Shown here piece by piece: positions 27,164-35,695 of a DNA stretch of 64,000 bases. Numbering within the stretch: position 1 is the stretch's first letter; the number at the start of each line of letters is the position of its first letter. The DNA comes from Bradyrhizobium nanningense (GTDB taxonomy: Bacteria > Pseudomonadota > Alphaproteobacteria > Rhizobiales > Xanthobacteraceae): contig NZ_LBJC01000027.1 of assembly GCF_004114535.1 (NCBI RefSeq), positions 62,001 through 126,000 on the forward strand. The letters run 5' to 3'. Made by a program: the position numbers and the translations under genes. The notes beneath the pieces are model-generated. The model was not told where the DNA came from and made no database searches. It saw only the letters and a program-made list of their open reading frames with translations.

Positions 27164-28438
27164 TCAGGCGAGAGCGGCCTGGCGCTCGCGCGCCGGTTCG
27201 CGGACTCGCTCGGGTTTCCCGGGCTCGGCGAGCCGCGTGAAACTGCGATGGCTCGCCTGCGCGGGGGCCTCGACGATGACGCCCTCACAGACGATCTGCC
27301 CGCCGAGCATCCTGAATTCAAGCTTGTCGTAGCGGGGCATCGTTTCGCCGGGTGCGGGCGGCAGCAGCCCGACGCTGCCCTGGATGTTCAGTGTGGCTTC
27401 GCCGGTGCCGTGAAGCCGAGGATTCCACATCCTGATCCCGGTTTCCGCCCAGCGTTGCCGGATCAGCGCGGTGCGATCGGCAGGTTCGGTGGCTCTCGCG
27501 CGAACTTTCGGCGGGCTGCGGACTTCCGGAGCAGGCGACACGAGCGCCGGAGCCGGCGCGATGTCGGTGATGACGCTGGCCGCATCAGTGGAACCTTGCT
27601 CCGCGACCACCGCCGCGACGGGCGCAGCAATATCCGCAGCTGCCGGCTCGATGGCCAACGCATCGTCCGGCAAGAGATCGCTGTCGAAATGATTCTCGGA
27701 GGCAGGCTCGGCCAGAACTTCGGCATCGGCAGACGTGACGCACGGCGCCTCTACGGTCGGCTCAACATCCACGATGACATCAGAGGAGCGATCGTCACTG
27801 ACGACGAGGGCGGGAGCATCAACCGGAGCGATCTCGACATCGACGGAGGACGGCGATGTCTCCTCGGCGACAACAGGGTCAGCATCAGTCGGGGGCGCGG
27901 GAAGTGGATCGCTGCTGACGACGAGCTCGGCGGCGTCGACCGGTTCGCTGACAATTTCGACGGCGACCGGCTCCGCGTCGGCAGCCTCGACCTTCGTCGA
28001 GATCTCGACGGCCGGGTCATTGCTGATGACGGGTTCGGAAACATCGGCCGCCGCGTTTTCGAGTTCGACGGTCGAGACCGAGGTCTCCTCTTCGACGACC
28101 GGCTCGACATCTGACGGCTTCTGCCGGGAGGAAGCCTCGCTGCTGCCGGCATCGGTCGGCGCTGCCGGCGGGCTCTCCGCGACGACAGAGATCGCGGTAT
28201 CATCGTCGGCGGTCGGAGCTGCGCCCGCGCTCCCGGCGTCGTCGCGCCCCGAAGTCGTGCTGATTTCGGCGACTTGAGCCGAAGCGGCTTCTGCGACGTC
28301 CTCGGCAGTGGCAGGTGAGACGTCTGCGGCGAACGGCGTGACGTCGATGCTGCCGCTATCCGGCACAGGCCGAAGCCGGGTGAATGCCCATTTCACCGCA
28401 GGGATACGGCGCAGCAACGATATCAGTCTCGAAAGCAC
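27164..28438 (-). CDS. Acidic low-complexity hypothetical protein
   Basis: Encodes about 424 residues if the GTG at 28438 is used (VLSRLISLLRRIPAVKWAFTRLRP); the frame stays open to 28645 and no ATG exists before the C-terminal third, so the start is uncertain. Residues about 30-310 are a long Ala/Val/Asp/Glu/Ser/Pro-rich acidic stretch with loose repeats of the form VVAEE-S-VDVE. A compact conserved-looking C terminus follows (LIRQRWAETGIRMWNPRLHG, then GSVGLLPPAPGETMPRYDKLEF). No domain recognised and no signal peptide. Function unknown. Confidence 0.5.
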   Translation of the reverse strand: MLSRLISLLRRIPAVKWAFTRLRPVPDSGSIDVTPFAADVSPATAEDVAEAASAQVAEISTTSGRDDAGSAGAAPTADDDTAISVVAESPPAAPTDAGSSEASSRQKPSDVEPVVEEETSVSTVELENAAADVSEPVISNDPAVEISTKVEAADAEPVAVEIVSEPVDAAELVVSSDPLPAPPTDADPVVAEETSPSSVDVEIAPVDAPALVVSDDRSSDVIVDVEPTVEAPCVTSADAEVLAEPASENHFDSDLLPDDALAIEPAAADIAAPVAAVVAEQGSTDAASVITDIAPAPALVSPAPEVRSPPKVRARATEPADRTALIRQRWAETGIRMWNPRLHGTGEATLNIQGSVGLLPPAPGETMPRYDKLEFRMLGGQIVCEGVIVEAPAQASHRSFTRLAEPGKPERVREPARERQAALA

Positions 28439-28667
28439 TAGGAGTTGTCCAAGAGGTACTCGGCGTGAGGCAATCGCTGATTCGCCAGCAATGTGAAAAA
28501 CTGCCCCGGTCGTCACACCTCTGTCAATGTAGGTGAGATCAATTGCAGAACATCTACATGCCCGCGCATGCGATGGTGAAGGATGAAGTCTCAGCCGTCG
28601 CCGCAAAGCGTCGATCGTCGTGAAGTCCACGGCAAGACCGGCCAACGTGATCGCGACCCGGCCTGTG

Positions 28668-28691
28668 GGGAGGGGACGATGATCCCCTCCC
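28668..28691. repeat. Strong hairpin 3' of small secreted protein gene
   Basis: GGGAGGGGA (28668-28676) and TCCCCTCCC (28683-28691) form a nine-pair stem with a six-base loop. It lies 19 bases past the stop of the leftward gene at 28711 and may act as a transcript-end stabiliser or terminator, although the T-run (CGTTTT) is on the opposite side. Confidence 0.5.
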
Positions 28692-28710
28692 GGCGTTTTC
28701 GATCTTCCGA

Positions 28711-29001
28711 CTATTTGCCCGAGCCGGAGCCGGCTCCGGCGCCCGCGCTGCCGCCGGCCTGGCTGCCCATGTTGTTGGTGTTGGTGCCGCCGGCCGATGG
28801 TTGCTGCGCACCCTTGCTGTCGCTGGCCTCGTTCTGCATGTTCGAAGCGCGTCCGGTGGTCATGCCCTTGGTGGCGGGGCCTCGCGATGAGGGGCCGACG
28901 TCGCCCTGACCGGAGGCACCTGGAGCGGGTTGTGTCTGTGCGAAGGCGCTACCGGTCGCCAGCGCCATGATGCATGCTGATGCCAAGATGATCTTTTTCA
29001 T
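28711..29001 (-). CDS. Small secreted Gly/Ser/Asn-rich protein
   Basis: Encodes 96 residues. A Sec signal (MKKIILASACIMALATGSAFA) is followed by a hydrophilic chain ending in a Gly/Ala/Ser tail. AAGGAGAATTCA lies immediately before the ATG at 29001, an excellent ribosome binding site that rules out the longer frame to 29115. Similar disordered secreted proteins are encoded at 35782-36051 and 49681-50013. Function unknown. Confidence 0.7.
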   Translation of the reverse strand: MKKIILASACIMALATGSAFAQTQPAPGASGQGDVGPSSRGPATKGMTTGRASNMQNEASDSKGAQQPSAGGTNTNNMGSQAGGSAGAGAGSGSGK

Positions 29002-29164
29002 TGAATTCTCCTTGACGTTACACCCCGAGACAATCCACCTGCACCAACGACGTTCCTGCCCATTGGTCGCCATCGCTTCAACTCTGAGCGGTTGAACGTT
29101 GGGGGTTCCCGTCAACGTCCCAAGCGGCTATTGAGGACCGTCATTGCTTGTTTGGAAACGACGC

Positions 29165-29974
29165 ATGAGGAAGATTGCCACCCTTGGAGCGATTCTGCTC
29201 TGGTCCACGATCGCGGTCGCGCAGGATCGCACCATCACGGTCGCTTCGACCACCTCGACGGAACAATCAGGCCTGTTCGGCCATCTGCTGCCGCTGTTCG
29301 AGAAGGCCGACGGCATCAGCGTGAAGGTCGTCGCCGTCGGCACCGGCCAGGCGCTGGATATCGGCCGGCGTGGCGACGCCGACGTGGTGTTCGTCCATGA
29401 CAGGGCGGCCGAAGACAAGTTCATGTCGGAAGGGCAGGGCGTGAAGCGCTTCGACGTCATGTACAACGACTTCGTCATCATCGGCCCGAAGAGCGATCCC
29501 GCGAAGATTGCCGGCGGCAAGGACGTCACGGATGCGCTACGCAAGATCGCGGCGGCCAAAGCGCCGTTCATTTCGCGCGGCGACAAGTCCGGCACGCACG
29601 CGGCCGAGCTGAGGCTGTGGAAAGAGGCGGGTGTCGACCTCAGTGCCAGCAAGGACAGCTGGTACCGGGAGATCGGCCAGGGCATGGGCCCCGCGCTGAA
29701 CATGGCCTCGTCGTCGAATGCCTATCTGCTGTCGGACCGCGGCACCTGGCTGTCGTTCAAGAATCGCGGCGACCTCGCCATATTGACCGAGGGTGACAAG
29801 CGGCTGTTCAACCAATACGGCGTCATGCTGGTGAATCCCGAAAAGCATCCGAACGTGAAGGCGAAGGACGGGCAGGCCTTCATCGACTGGCTCGTCTCGT
29901 CGAAGGGGCAGGAGGCGATCGCCGGGTACAAGGTCGGCGGCGAGCAGCTATTTTTCCCCAACGCGTCCCACTAG
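29165..29974 (+). CDS. tupA: Tungstate-type ABC substrate-binding protein TupA
   Basis: Encodes 269 residues. The signal peptide MRKIATLGAILLWSTIAVAQ is followed by RTITVASTTSTEQSGLFGHLLPLFEK, the oxyanion-binding start of TupA/WtpA-like proteins. Other blocks are VGTGQALDIGRRGDADVVFVHD and FISRGDKSGTHAAELRLWKEAG. Tungstate supplies tungsten enzymes, though some members bind molybdate. ATG 29165 is preferred over the TTG at 29144. Its end overlaps the convergent permease gene by 27 bases, so it is not co-transcribed with its partner. Confidence 0.85.
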   Translation: MRKIATLGAILLWSTIAVAQDRTITVASTTSTEQSGLFGHLLPLFEKADGISVKVVAVGTGQALDIGRRGDADVVFVHDRAAEDKFMSEGQGVKRFDVMYNDFVIIGPKSDPAKIAGGKDVTDALRKIAAAKAPFISRGDKSGTHAAELRLWKEAGVDLSASKDSWYREIGQGMGPALNMASSSNAYLLSDRGTWLSFKNRGDLAILTEGDKRLFNQYGVMLVNPEKHPNVKAKDGQAFIDWLVSSKGQEAIAGYKVGGEQLFFPNASH

Positions 29975-30646
29975 CACGAAGGCGACAGTCGACACTGCCA
30001 CGCTCAGCGCGAGCAGGATCAGCCCGAGGCCGAGCGCCAGCGGCAGGTCGCCCTTGCTGGTCTCCAGCGCGATCGCGGTCGTCATCGTGCGCGTGAAGCC
30101 GCGGATGTTACCGCCGACGATGATGATGGCGCCGACCTCGGCAATGGCGCGCCCGAACGCCGCGAGAAAGGCCGTCAGCAGCGAGGTGCGGCCGAGCGCG
30201 AACAGGAGCGCCATGCTGCGCAGGGCCGACAGTCCGTCGATCCGCGCCAGGTCGCCATACTCGGCCCACAGCAGACTCGCGGGCCGGTGCACCAGCGCCA
30301 CCACGATCGGGGTGGCGAGCAGCGTCTGCGCGATCACCATGGCGGCCGGCGTGAACAACAGTCCGGCCGCCCCCAGCGGACCGGACCGCGACAGCAGAAG
30401 ATAGAGCGCGAGCCCGACCACGACCGGCGGAAGGCCGAGTAGCGCATTGGTCAGCACGATGATCACCTGCCGCCCGCGGAATCGGGTGATCGCTAGCAGG
30501 GCCCCGATCGGTGCGCCGATCATGAGGGCAATGATGCTCGCGGTCAGGCTGATGCGAACCGACAAGGCGACGATGCCGAGCAGCTCGGCGTCGGCTTCGC
30601 CGATCAGCGCGAAGGCGGCAGCGATGGAGCGGGAAAAATCGTTCAT
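29948..30646 (-). CDS. tupB: Tungstate-type ABC permease TupB
   Basis: Encodes 232 residues as an inner-membrane protein with about five or six helices. The cytoplasmic EAA-like loop is seen at AEYGDLARIDGLSALRSMALLFALGRTSLLTAFLAAFGRAIAEVGA, followed by GGNIRGFTRTMTTAIALET, as in TupB. Usually tupA, tupB and tupC (ATPase) run in one direction. Here tupB faces tupA and follows arsC by a four-base overlap; no tupC is in the window. Confidence 0.83.
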   Translation of the reverse strand: MNDFSRSIAAAFALIGEADAELLGIVALSVRISLTASIIALMIGAPIGALLAITRFRGRQVIIVLTNALLGLPPVVVGLALYLLLSRSGPLGAAGLLFTPAAMVIAQTLLATPIVVALVHRPASLLWAEYGDLARIDGLSALRSMALLFALGRTSLLTAFLAAFGRAIAEVGAIIIVGGNIRGFTRTMTTAIALETSKGDLPLALGLGLILLALSVAVSTVAFVLVGRVGEK

Positions 30647-31014
30647 CCGGCCCGATGCTGTTGCACCGGCAGCAGGTCGAGCACCAGTTCAGAGGGGCGG
30701 CAGAGCCTGACACCTTTCGGCGTCACGACGATCGGTCTGTTGATCAGGATCGGATGCGCCATCATCGCATCGAGCAACTGATCGTCGGTCAGCGCCGGAT
30801 CGTTGAGGCCTAGCTCTGCATAAGGGGCGGCCTTTTCGCGAACCGCCTCTCGCACAGAAATTCCCATGCGTGCGATGAGCTGCTGCAGCAATGCTCGCGA
30901 TGGCGGGGTCTTCAAATACTCGACCACATGCGGTTCGATGCCGGCGTTTCGGATCGTCGCGAGCGTCGTGCGCGACGTGCCGCATTCGGGATTGTGGTAG
31001 ATGATCACGTCCAT
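30643..31014 (-). CDS. arsC: Arsenate reductase, glutaredoxin-coupled ArsC type
   Basis: Encodes 123 residues of thioredoxin fold. The catalytic Cys12 lies in YHNPECGTSRTTLATIRNAG; family blocks VVEYLKTPPSRALLQQLIARMG and LLDAMMAHPILINRPIVVTPKGVRLCRPSE are intact, including the arsenate-binding Arg in INRP. It would reduce arsenate to arsenite using glutathione and glutaredoxin. It precedes tupB with overlapping start/stop, an unusual pairing; no arsB, acr3 or arsR is nearby. Some ArsC-like proteins have other roles. Confidence 0.85.
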   Translation of the reverse strand: MDVIIYHNPECGTSRTTLATIRNAGIEPHVVEYLKTPPSRALLQQLIARMGISVREAVREKAAPYAELGLNDPALTDDQLLDAMMAHPILINRPIVVTPKGVRLCRPSELVLDLLPVQQHRAG

Positions 31015-31350
31015 TCGAAAGTCCCCAGGGGCCCAAGGGCGCCGGCCGCTCCCATGGACCCTCGCGTAGTCCCACCCGGCGAGCCGGCAACAGGCCCGTT
31101 GCCGACTAGACCACGATTCACGGTGCAGTTTCCAGAAGGGGCCGGCTAGGGCGCAAATTCGGGGCAGATCGCCTGCCAGGTGGCCAAATCGGGCCCTTTC
31201 GCGGCCGGCGGCGGCTTTATTCCGGTGATAGATGGTTTAAGGAGGGGGCCGATCAGGTCGCAGCCGCCCCGTGGCGGTGCTAGACCCTGGTGCAGAAACA
31301 ATGGGCCGTGCCGTGCCGGCGCGGGCCGCAAGGATGAAGGATATGAGGCA
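31015..31350. other. Divergent intergenic region, arsC / hydroxybutyryl-CoA dehydrogenase
   Basis: 336 bases with no coding signal that I can support and no clear dyad. It must hold the promoters of the arsC-tupB transcript and of the rightward dehydrogenase gene. Confidence 0.45.
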
Positions 31351-32202
31351 ATGATCCAGACCGTTGGCATCATCGGGGCGGGGACCATGGGGAACGGCAT
31401 CGCGCAGATCTGCGCCGCGGCCGGGCTCGCGGTCGTGATGGTCGACATTTCCGATGCAGCCGTGAACCGCGGGCTTTCAACCGTTGGCGGCAGCCTCGAG
31501 CGCCTGGTCAAGAAGGAGAAGATGTCGGCTGCCGATCGCGACGCCACGCTCAAGCGCATCACCGGCACCACCGACCGGGCGAAGCTGTCGGATTGCGACC
31601 TGGTCATCGAGGCTGCGACCGAGAACGAGGAGCTCAAGGTCAAGATCCTGAAGGACCTCTGCGCCACCCTGTCGCCGCGCACGCTGGTCGCGACCAATAC
31701 CTCGTCGATCTCGATCACGAAGCTTGCTGCCGCGACCGATCGTCCCGACCGCTTCATCGGCATGCACTTCTTCAATCCGGTTCCGGTGATGGCACTGCTG
31801 GAACTGATCCGCGGCCTGCAGACCTCCGACGACACCCACGCCAAGGCACTCGATTTCGCCAAGCGCGTCGGCAAGGTGGCGATCACCGCCAAGAACAGCC
31901 CAGGTTTTGCGGTCAATCGCATCCTGTGCCCGATGATCAACGAAGCGATCTTCGCGCTCCAGGAAGGGATCGCGACGGCGGAAGAGATCGACGCCGGCAT
32001 GAAGCTCGGCTGCAACCATCCGATCGGGCCGCTGGCTCTGGCCGATCTCGTCGGGCTCGACACCATGCTTTCGGTGATGGAGGTCTTTTACAAGGGCTTC
32101 AACGATCCTAAATATCGGCCAGCGCCGCTGCTCAAAGAAATGGTCGATGCCGGCCATCTCGGCCGCAAGACCGGGCAGGGCTTTTACACCTATAGCGCCT
32201 GA
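31351..32202 (+). CDS. 3-hydroxybutyryl-CoA dehydrogenase
   Basis: Encodes 283 residues. It oxidises or reduces 3-hydroxyacyl-CoA with NAD(P) in short-chain fatty acid or polyhydroxybutyrate-linked metabolism. The dinucleotide fold begins VGIIGAGTMGNGIAQICAAAG; catalytic-domain blocks are GMHFFNPVPVMALLELIRG and KNSPGFAVNRIL, with C-terminal NHPIGPLALADLVGLDT. ATG 31351 follows a GAGG and gives the usual length; the frame to 31180 is spacer. Confidence 0.93.
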   Translation: MIQTVGIIGAGTMGNGIAQICAAAGLAVVMVDISDAAVNRGLSTVGGSLERLVKKEKMSAADRDATLKRITGTTDRAKLSDCDLVIEAATENEELKVKILKDLCATLSPRTLVATNTSSISITKLAAATDRPDRFIGMHFFNPVPVMALLELIRGLQTSDDTHAKALDFAKRVGKVAITAKNSPGFAVNRILCPMINEAIFALQEGIATAEEIDAGMKLGCNHPIGPLALADLVGLDTMLSVMEVFYKGFNDPKYRPAPLLKEMVDAGHLGRKTGQGFYTYSA

Positions 32203-32209
32203 TCAGGGC

Positions 32210-32234
32210 GGCCCGCGGCGGGCCTTTCGGGTTT
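32210..32234 (+). terminator. Hairpin terminator after the dehydrogenase gene
   Basis: A GC-rich inverted repeat GGCCCGC-G-GCGGGCC starts eight bases past the dehydrogenase stop and runs into TTTCGGGTTT. The loop is very short so the real stem is five or six pairs; the T-tract is broken. Confidence 0.5.
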
Positions 32235-32343
32235 GCCGCCGGATCCCGCACTTTGCGCTGCGACAAAGACGCCGCGCGCAATTGGCCCGACAATGTCGAA
32301 AGGGCGGCCCGCGGGAATAAATAAACGAACGGACAGAGAGGAC

Positions 32344-32808
32344 ATGTCGGATCGACTGAAGGCCGAGCGCGAGGCGGCGGCCGCACGGCGGAACCTGTTG
32401 ACCCAGGATGCGATCGAGCGCACTGGGATCACCGAGGAGATGATCGGGGAACTCGTCACCCGCTTCTACGGGCGGGTGCGCGAAGATGCCCAGCTGGGAC
32501 CGGTGTTTGGAGTCGTGCAGAACTGGGACGAGCATCTCGCCAAGCTCAGGGATTTCTGGTCCTCGGTCGTGCTGATGAGCGGCCGCTATCACGGCTCGCC
32601 GATGCGGGCGCATCTGCCGCTAAGTCTGATTGGTGATCATTTCGACCGTTGGCTTGATCTGTTCGAGCAGACCGCGCGCGAGGTCTGCCCGCCGCCGGCA
32701 GCTAGCCTGTTCATCGACAAGGCGCGCCGCATCGCCGACAGTTTCGAAATGGCGTCGGCAACGATTGCCGGCTCTATCGCCGCGCCGCGCCACGTCCTCA
32801 GGTCCTGA
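32344..32808 (+). CDS. Group III truncated haemoglobin
   Basis: Encodes 154 residues. The fold is seen from ITEEMIGELVTRFYGRVREDAQLGPVFG through LAKLRDFWSSVVLMSGRYHGSPMRAHLPL, where the His of RAHLPL is the likely proximal haem ligand, to HFDRWLDLFEQTARE. A charged N-terminal helix (about 20 residues) and a short C-terminal tail extend it. Such globins are linked to oxygen or NO chemistry. GAGAGGAC precedes the ATG. Single gene between unrelated neighbours. Confidence 0.85.
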   Translation: MSDRLKAEREAAAARRNLLTQDAIERTGITEEMIGELVTRFYGRVREDAQLGPVFGVVQNWDEHLAKLRDFWSSVVLMSGRYHGSPMRAHLPLSLIGDHFDRWLDLFEQTAREVCPPPAASLFIDKARRIADSFEMASATIAGSIAAPRHVLRS

Positions 32809-33070
32809 CGACGACCGGCTGCCTGCAATAGATGCAGAGATGTCGCGCAGCGTTTCCGCGGCGCGACGAATAGCGCGTTGCACCAATTCCGACATCATCG
32901 GTCTGATCTGCAAAATCATCATGCCGATCGCGCGGCGCGACGTTGAATCGCGAAAATGCGTTGGAATGCATTGAGTCCTGCTCAATCAAAGCGAGCAAAG
33001 CCATATTGATGCATTGCGGCGCCAATTCTTCGCCTTGTTTTCGGCAGAGTTCCAGCGCCTGCTTGTGGAC

Positions 33071-33724
33071 ATGTCCCGCGCATCGTTCACGACCAATTCG
33101 TCATCGTCCGATCACCCTAGGGAACCCGAGGCCGACGCTCGCGCCGAGCAGACGCGGCGAACGGTGCTGATCGGCGCGCTCGCCACCACCGCCTGCCTCG
33201 GTTGCTCCGCGCATGCGCGCGCGGATGAGGATCCGCCCGGGTCCGACGAACGGCCCCAGAAAGGCGATGTGCTCGTATTCTCCGAAGGCGACAAGGAGGG
33301 AAAGCTCATCACCGCGGCCGACCTCCCCGCCGGCGGCCCGCCGGTGCACGCCTGGCCGAAGGACCCCAAGACATCGGTGGTGCGCAGCGCCTCCCGCCTC
33401 AACGAGATCCTGGTGATCCGGCTCGATCCGGCCGAGCTCGACGACAAGACCCGCGAGCGCGCCGTCGACGGCATCATCGCCTATTCGGCGATCTGCGCTC
33501 ATGCCGGCTGTCCCGTCACCGCCTGGGTGAAGAGCGATGTCGGCGACAAGGAGGTGTTCAAGTGCATGTGTCACAACTCCGAATACGATCCTCGTGCGGG
33601 CGCACAGGTCGTGTTTGGACCGGCGCCGCGACGGCTCGCGGCGCTGCCGCTTGCGCTTGCTGACGGCTCGCTCAGCGTCGCCGGCAACTTCATCGGAAAG
33701 GTAGGTGGCGCGCAGCCAGGATGA
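33071..33724 (+). CDS. Tat-exported Rieske [2Fe-2S] protein
   Basis: Encodes 217 residues. A twin-Arg leader (Arg29-Arg30 in QTRRTVLIGALATTACLG) suggests folded export. Rieske cluster ligands are Cys142/His144 and Cys165/His168, with Cys147 and Cys167 placed for the stabilising disulfide, as in bc1-type Rieske proteins. It lies 119 bases upstream of a PQQ dehydrogenase, same strand. Inference: electron acceptor or relay for that dehydrogenase, which has no cytochrome c of its own next to it. The start at 33071 is chosen over 33014 but not certain. Confidence 0.85.
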   Translation: MSRASFTTNSSSSDHPREPEADARAEQTRRTVLIGALATTACLGCSAHARADEDPPGSDERPQKGDVLVFSEGDKEGKLITAADLPAGGPPVHAWPKDPKTSVVRSASRLNEILVIRLDPAELDDKTRERAVDGIIAYSAICAHAGCPVTAWVKSDVGDKEVFKCMCHNSEYDPRAGAQVVFGPAPRRLAALPLALADGSLSVAGNFIGKVGGAQPG

Positions 33725-33795
33725 ATGGACGGTGCGGGCCTGCGCCCGCGTCACGAGAGGCCGTATCCGCCGATGGGCGGACGGCGGGACGAACG

Positions 33796-33820
33796 ACAAG
33801 AATTCAACACAAGAATTCAA
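33796..33820 (+). repeat. 12-bp tandem direct repeat before PQQ dehydrogenase gene
   Basis: ACAAGAATTCAA occurs twice (33796-33807, 33809-33820), one base apart, so the period is 13. It ends 23 bases before the ATG at 33844, inside the likely 5' leader. It may be a regulator binding site or a simple duplication. Confidence 0.7.
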
Positions 33821-33843
33821 ACGGATGAAAAAGGGGAACGTCC

Positions 33844-35583
33844 ATGAGAACGTCCATAACCAGGAAGCAATGGTTGCTGTCTGGCTTCGTCGCCTTCACC
33901 TGTCTCGCTTCGACCGCCGCAATGTCGGGTCCGATCGAGAACTATGCGCCGGTCACCTCCCAGCGGTTGGAAAATCCGGAACCCGGCAACTGGATGCTCT
34001 ATCGGCGCACCTATGACGGGCAGGGCTATAGCCCGCTCGACCAGATCAACACCTCCAACGTGAAGAATCTCACGCCGGTCTGGACCTTTGCCACCGGCGT
34101 CGTCGAAGGCCACGAGGCGCCGCCGATCATCAACAACGGCGTGATGTTCGTGGCGACCCCGATGGGGCAGGTCATCGCGGTGAATGCCAAGACCGGCGAC
34201 GAATACTGGCGTTACAAGCGGCAACTTCCCGACGATCTGTTCCAGCTGCATCCGACCAGCCGCGGCGTCGGCCTCTGGGAGGACAAGCTCTACCTCGCCA
34301 CCACGGACGACCACGTCGTCGCGCTCGATGCCAAGACCGGCAAGGTGGTGTGGGACACCAAGGTGCAGGACTACAGGAAGGGCCAGTACATGACCCTGAT
34401 GCCGCTGATCGTCGACGGCAAGGTCATCGTCGGCGGCTCCGGCGGCGAGTTCGGCGTGCGCGGCTATGTCGCCGCCTATGACGCCAAGGACGGCAAGGAG
34501 CTGTGGCGGACCTTCACCATCCCGGGCGAAGGCGAGCCGGGCCATGACACCTGGAAGGGCGACGACTGGAAGAACGGCGGCGGTTCGGCCTGGATGACCG
34601 GCAATTACGACAAGGAGACCAAGACGATCTATTGGGGCGTCGGCAACGCCGCGCCATGGCCCGGCGAGACCCATCCCGGCGACAATCTCTATACCTCCTC
34701 GGTGCTCGCGCTCGATCCCAATACCGGCAAGATCAAGACCCATCACCAATATCACCAGAACGATTCCTGGGACTGGGATGAGGTCGAGGCGCCGATGCTG
34801 ATCGACCTGCAACGCGACGGCCGCAACATCAAGAGCCTGGTTCATCCGGGCCGCGACGCGATCTTCTGGGTGCTCGAACGCACACCGACCAAGATCAACT
34901 ATGTCGCCGGCTGGCCGTTCGTTTCCACCGACGTCTGGAAGGGTATCGAACCCGAGAGCGGCAAGCCGATCGTCGACCCCGCGCACAAGCCGGTGATCGG
35001 CAAGCGCGTCGAGTTCTGTCCGTCGCTGTGGGGCGGCAAGGACTGGCCGTCGGCGGCCTACAGCCAGAAGACCGGCCTCGTCTACGTGCCCGCCAACGAG
35101 AACTTCTGCGGCGGTTTCACCGGCGAGAAGGTCGCGCTGAAGCCGGGCGAGCTCTGGCTCGGCACCAAGCCGGAGGACATCGGCCTGAAGACGAAGCCGG
35201 GCGCGGATCATTTCGGCGAGCTGCAGGCCTGGGATCCCGTGACGGGCAAGAAGGTGTGGCAGCACAACTTCCCGAGATCGCAGCTGTTCGGCTCGGTGAC
35301 GGCGACCGCGGGCGACCTGATATTCGTCGGTGGCACCAACGACCGCAACTTCCGCGCCTTCAACGCCAAGACCGGCGAGCTGCTGTGGGAGCAGAAGACC
35401 AACTCCGGCATCATGGGTATGCCGGTGTCCTATGAGATCGACGGCACCCAATACATCGCGATTCAGTCGGGATGGGGCGTGGACGCGCAACGCATCCAGG
35501 ATGCACTGGTGACCAACAACATCGGCATCGAAGCCAATGTGCCGCAAGGCGGGGTCATCTGGGTGTTCGCACTGAAGAAATAG
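33844..35583 (+). CDS. PQQ-dependent alcohol dehydrogenase with lanthanide signature, no vicinal Cys pair
   Basis: Encodes 579 residues. Periplasmic eight-bladed propeller quinoprotein; signal peptide ends near the ASTAAMSG region. Repeated W-docking motifs of the AxDxxTGKxxW kind are present. Metal-site residues by alignment with XoxF are Glu202, Asn268, Asp310 and Asp312; Asp at the second of the last two positions is the hallmark of lanthanide-dependent enzymes. The adjacent Cys-Cys ring near PQQ, present in the other two dehydrogenases here, is replaced by His136-Pro-Thr-Ser. AAGGGGAA precedes the ATG. It follows the Rieske gene and ends at a strong terminator. Substrate unknown. Confidence 0.9.
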   Translation: MRTSITRKQWLLSGFVAFTCLASTAAMSGPIENYAPVTSQRLENPEPGNWMLYRRTYDGQGYSPLDQINTSNVKNLTPVWTFATGVVEGHEAPPIINNGVMFVATPMGQVIAVNAKTGDEYWRYKRQLPDDLFQLHPTSRGVGLWEDKLYLATTDDHVVALDAKTGKVVWDTKVQDYRKGQYMTLMPLIVDGKVIVGGSGGEFGVRGYVAAYDAKDGKELWRTFTIPGEGEPGHDTWKGDDWKNGGGSAWMTGNYDKETKTIYWGVGNAAPWPGETHPGDNLYTSSVLALDPNTGKIKTHHQYHQNDSWDWDEVEAPMLIDLQRDGRNIKSLVHPGRDAIFWVLERTPTKINYVAGWPFVSTDVWKGIEPESGKPIVDPAHKPVIGKRVEFCPSLWGGKDWPSAAYSQKTGLVYVPANENFCGGFTGEKVALKPGELWLGTKPEDIGLKTKPGADHFGELQAWDPVTGKKVWQHNFPRSQLFGSVTATAGDLIFVGGTNDRNFRAFNAKTGELLWEQKTNSGIMGMPVSYEIDGTQYIAIQSGWGVDAQRIQDALVTNNIGIEANVPQGGVIWVFALKK

Positions 35584-35627
35584 CTCCGCGGGCGGATCGA
35601 AGACAGCGGAGCAGTAGGGGGGTGGCG

Positions 35628-35660
35628 AATGCGGCGGACGGCAACGTCCGCCGCATTTTG
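35628..35660 (+). terminator. Rho-independent terminator of the PQQ dehydrogenase gene
   Basis: AATGCGGCGGACG (35628-35640), loop GCAA, CGTCCGCCGCATT (35645-35657) and a short T-run. Thirteen perfect pairs, 45 bases past the stop. Confidence 0.88.
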
Positions 35661-35695
35661 TGTTCGTGATGGGATTGCCCGCGCGCGTACTCGTC

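Noticed and set aside
32798..33025. Small leftward frame after the truncated haemoglobin gene
   Set aside because: No ribosome binding site or recognisable domain; competing frames on both strands in the same spacer are equally open.
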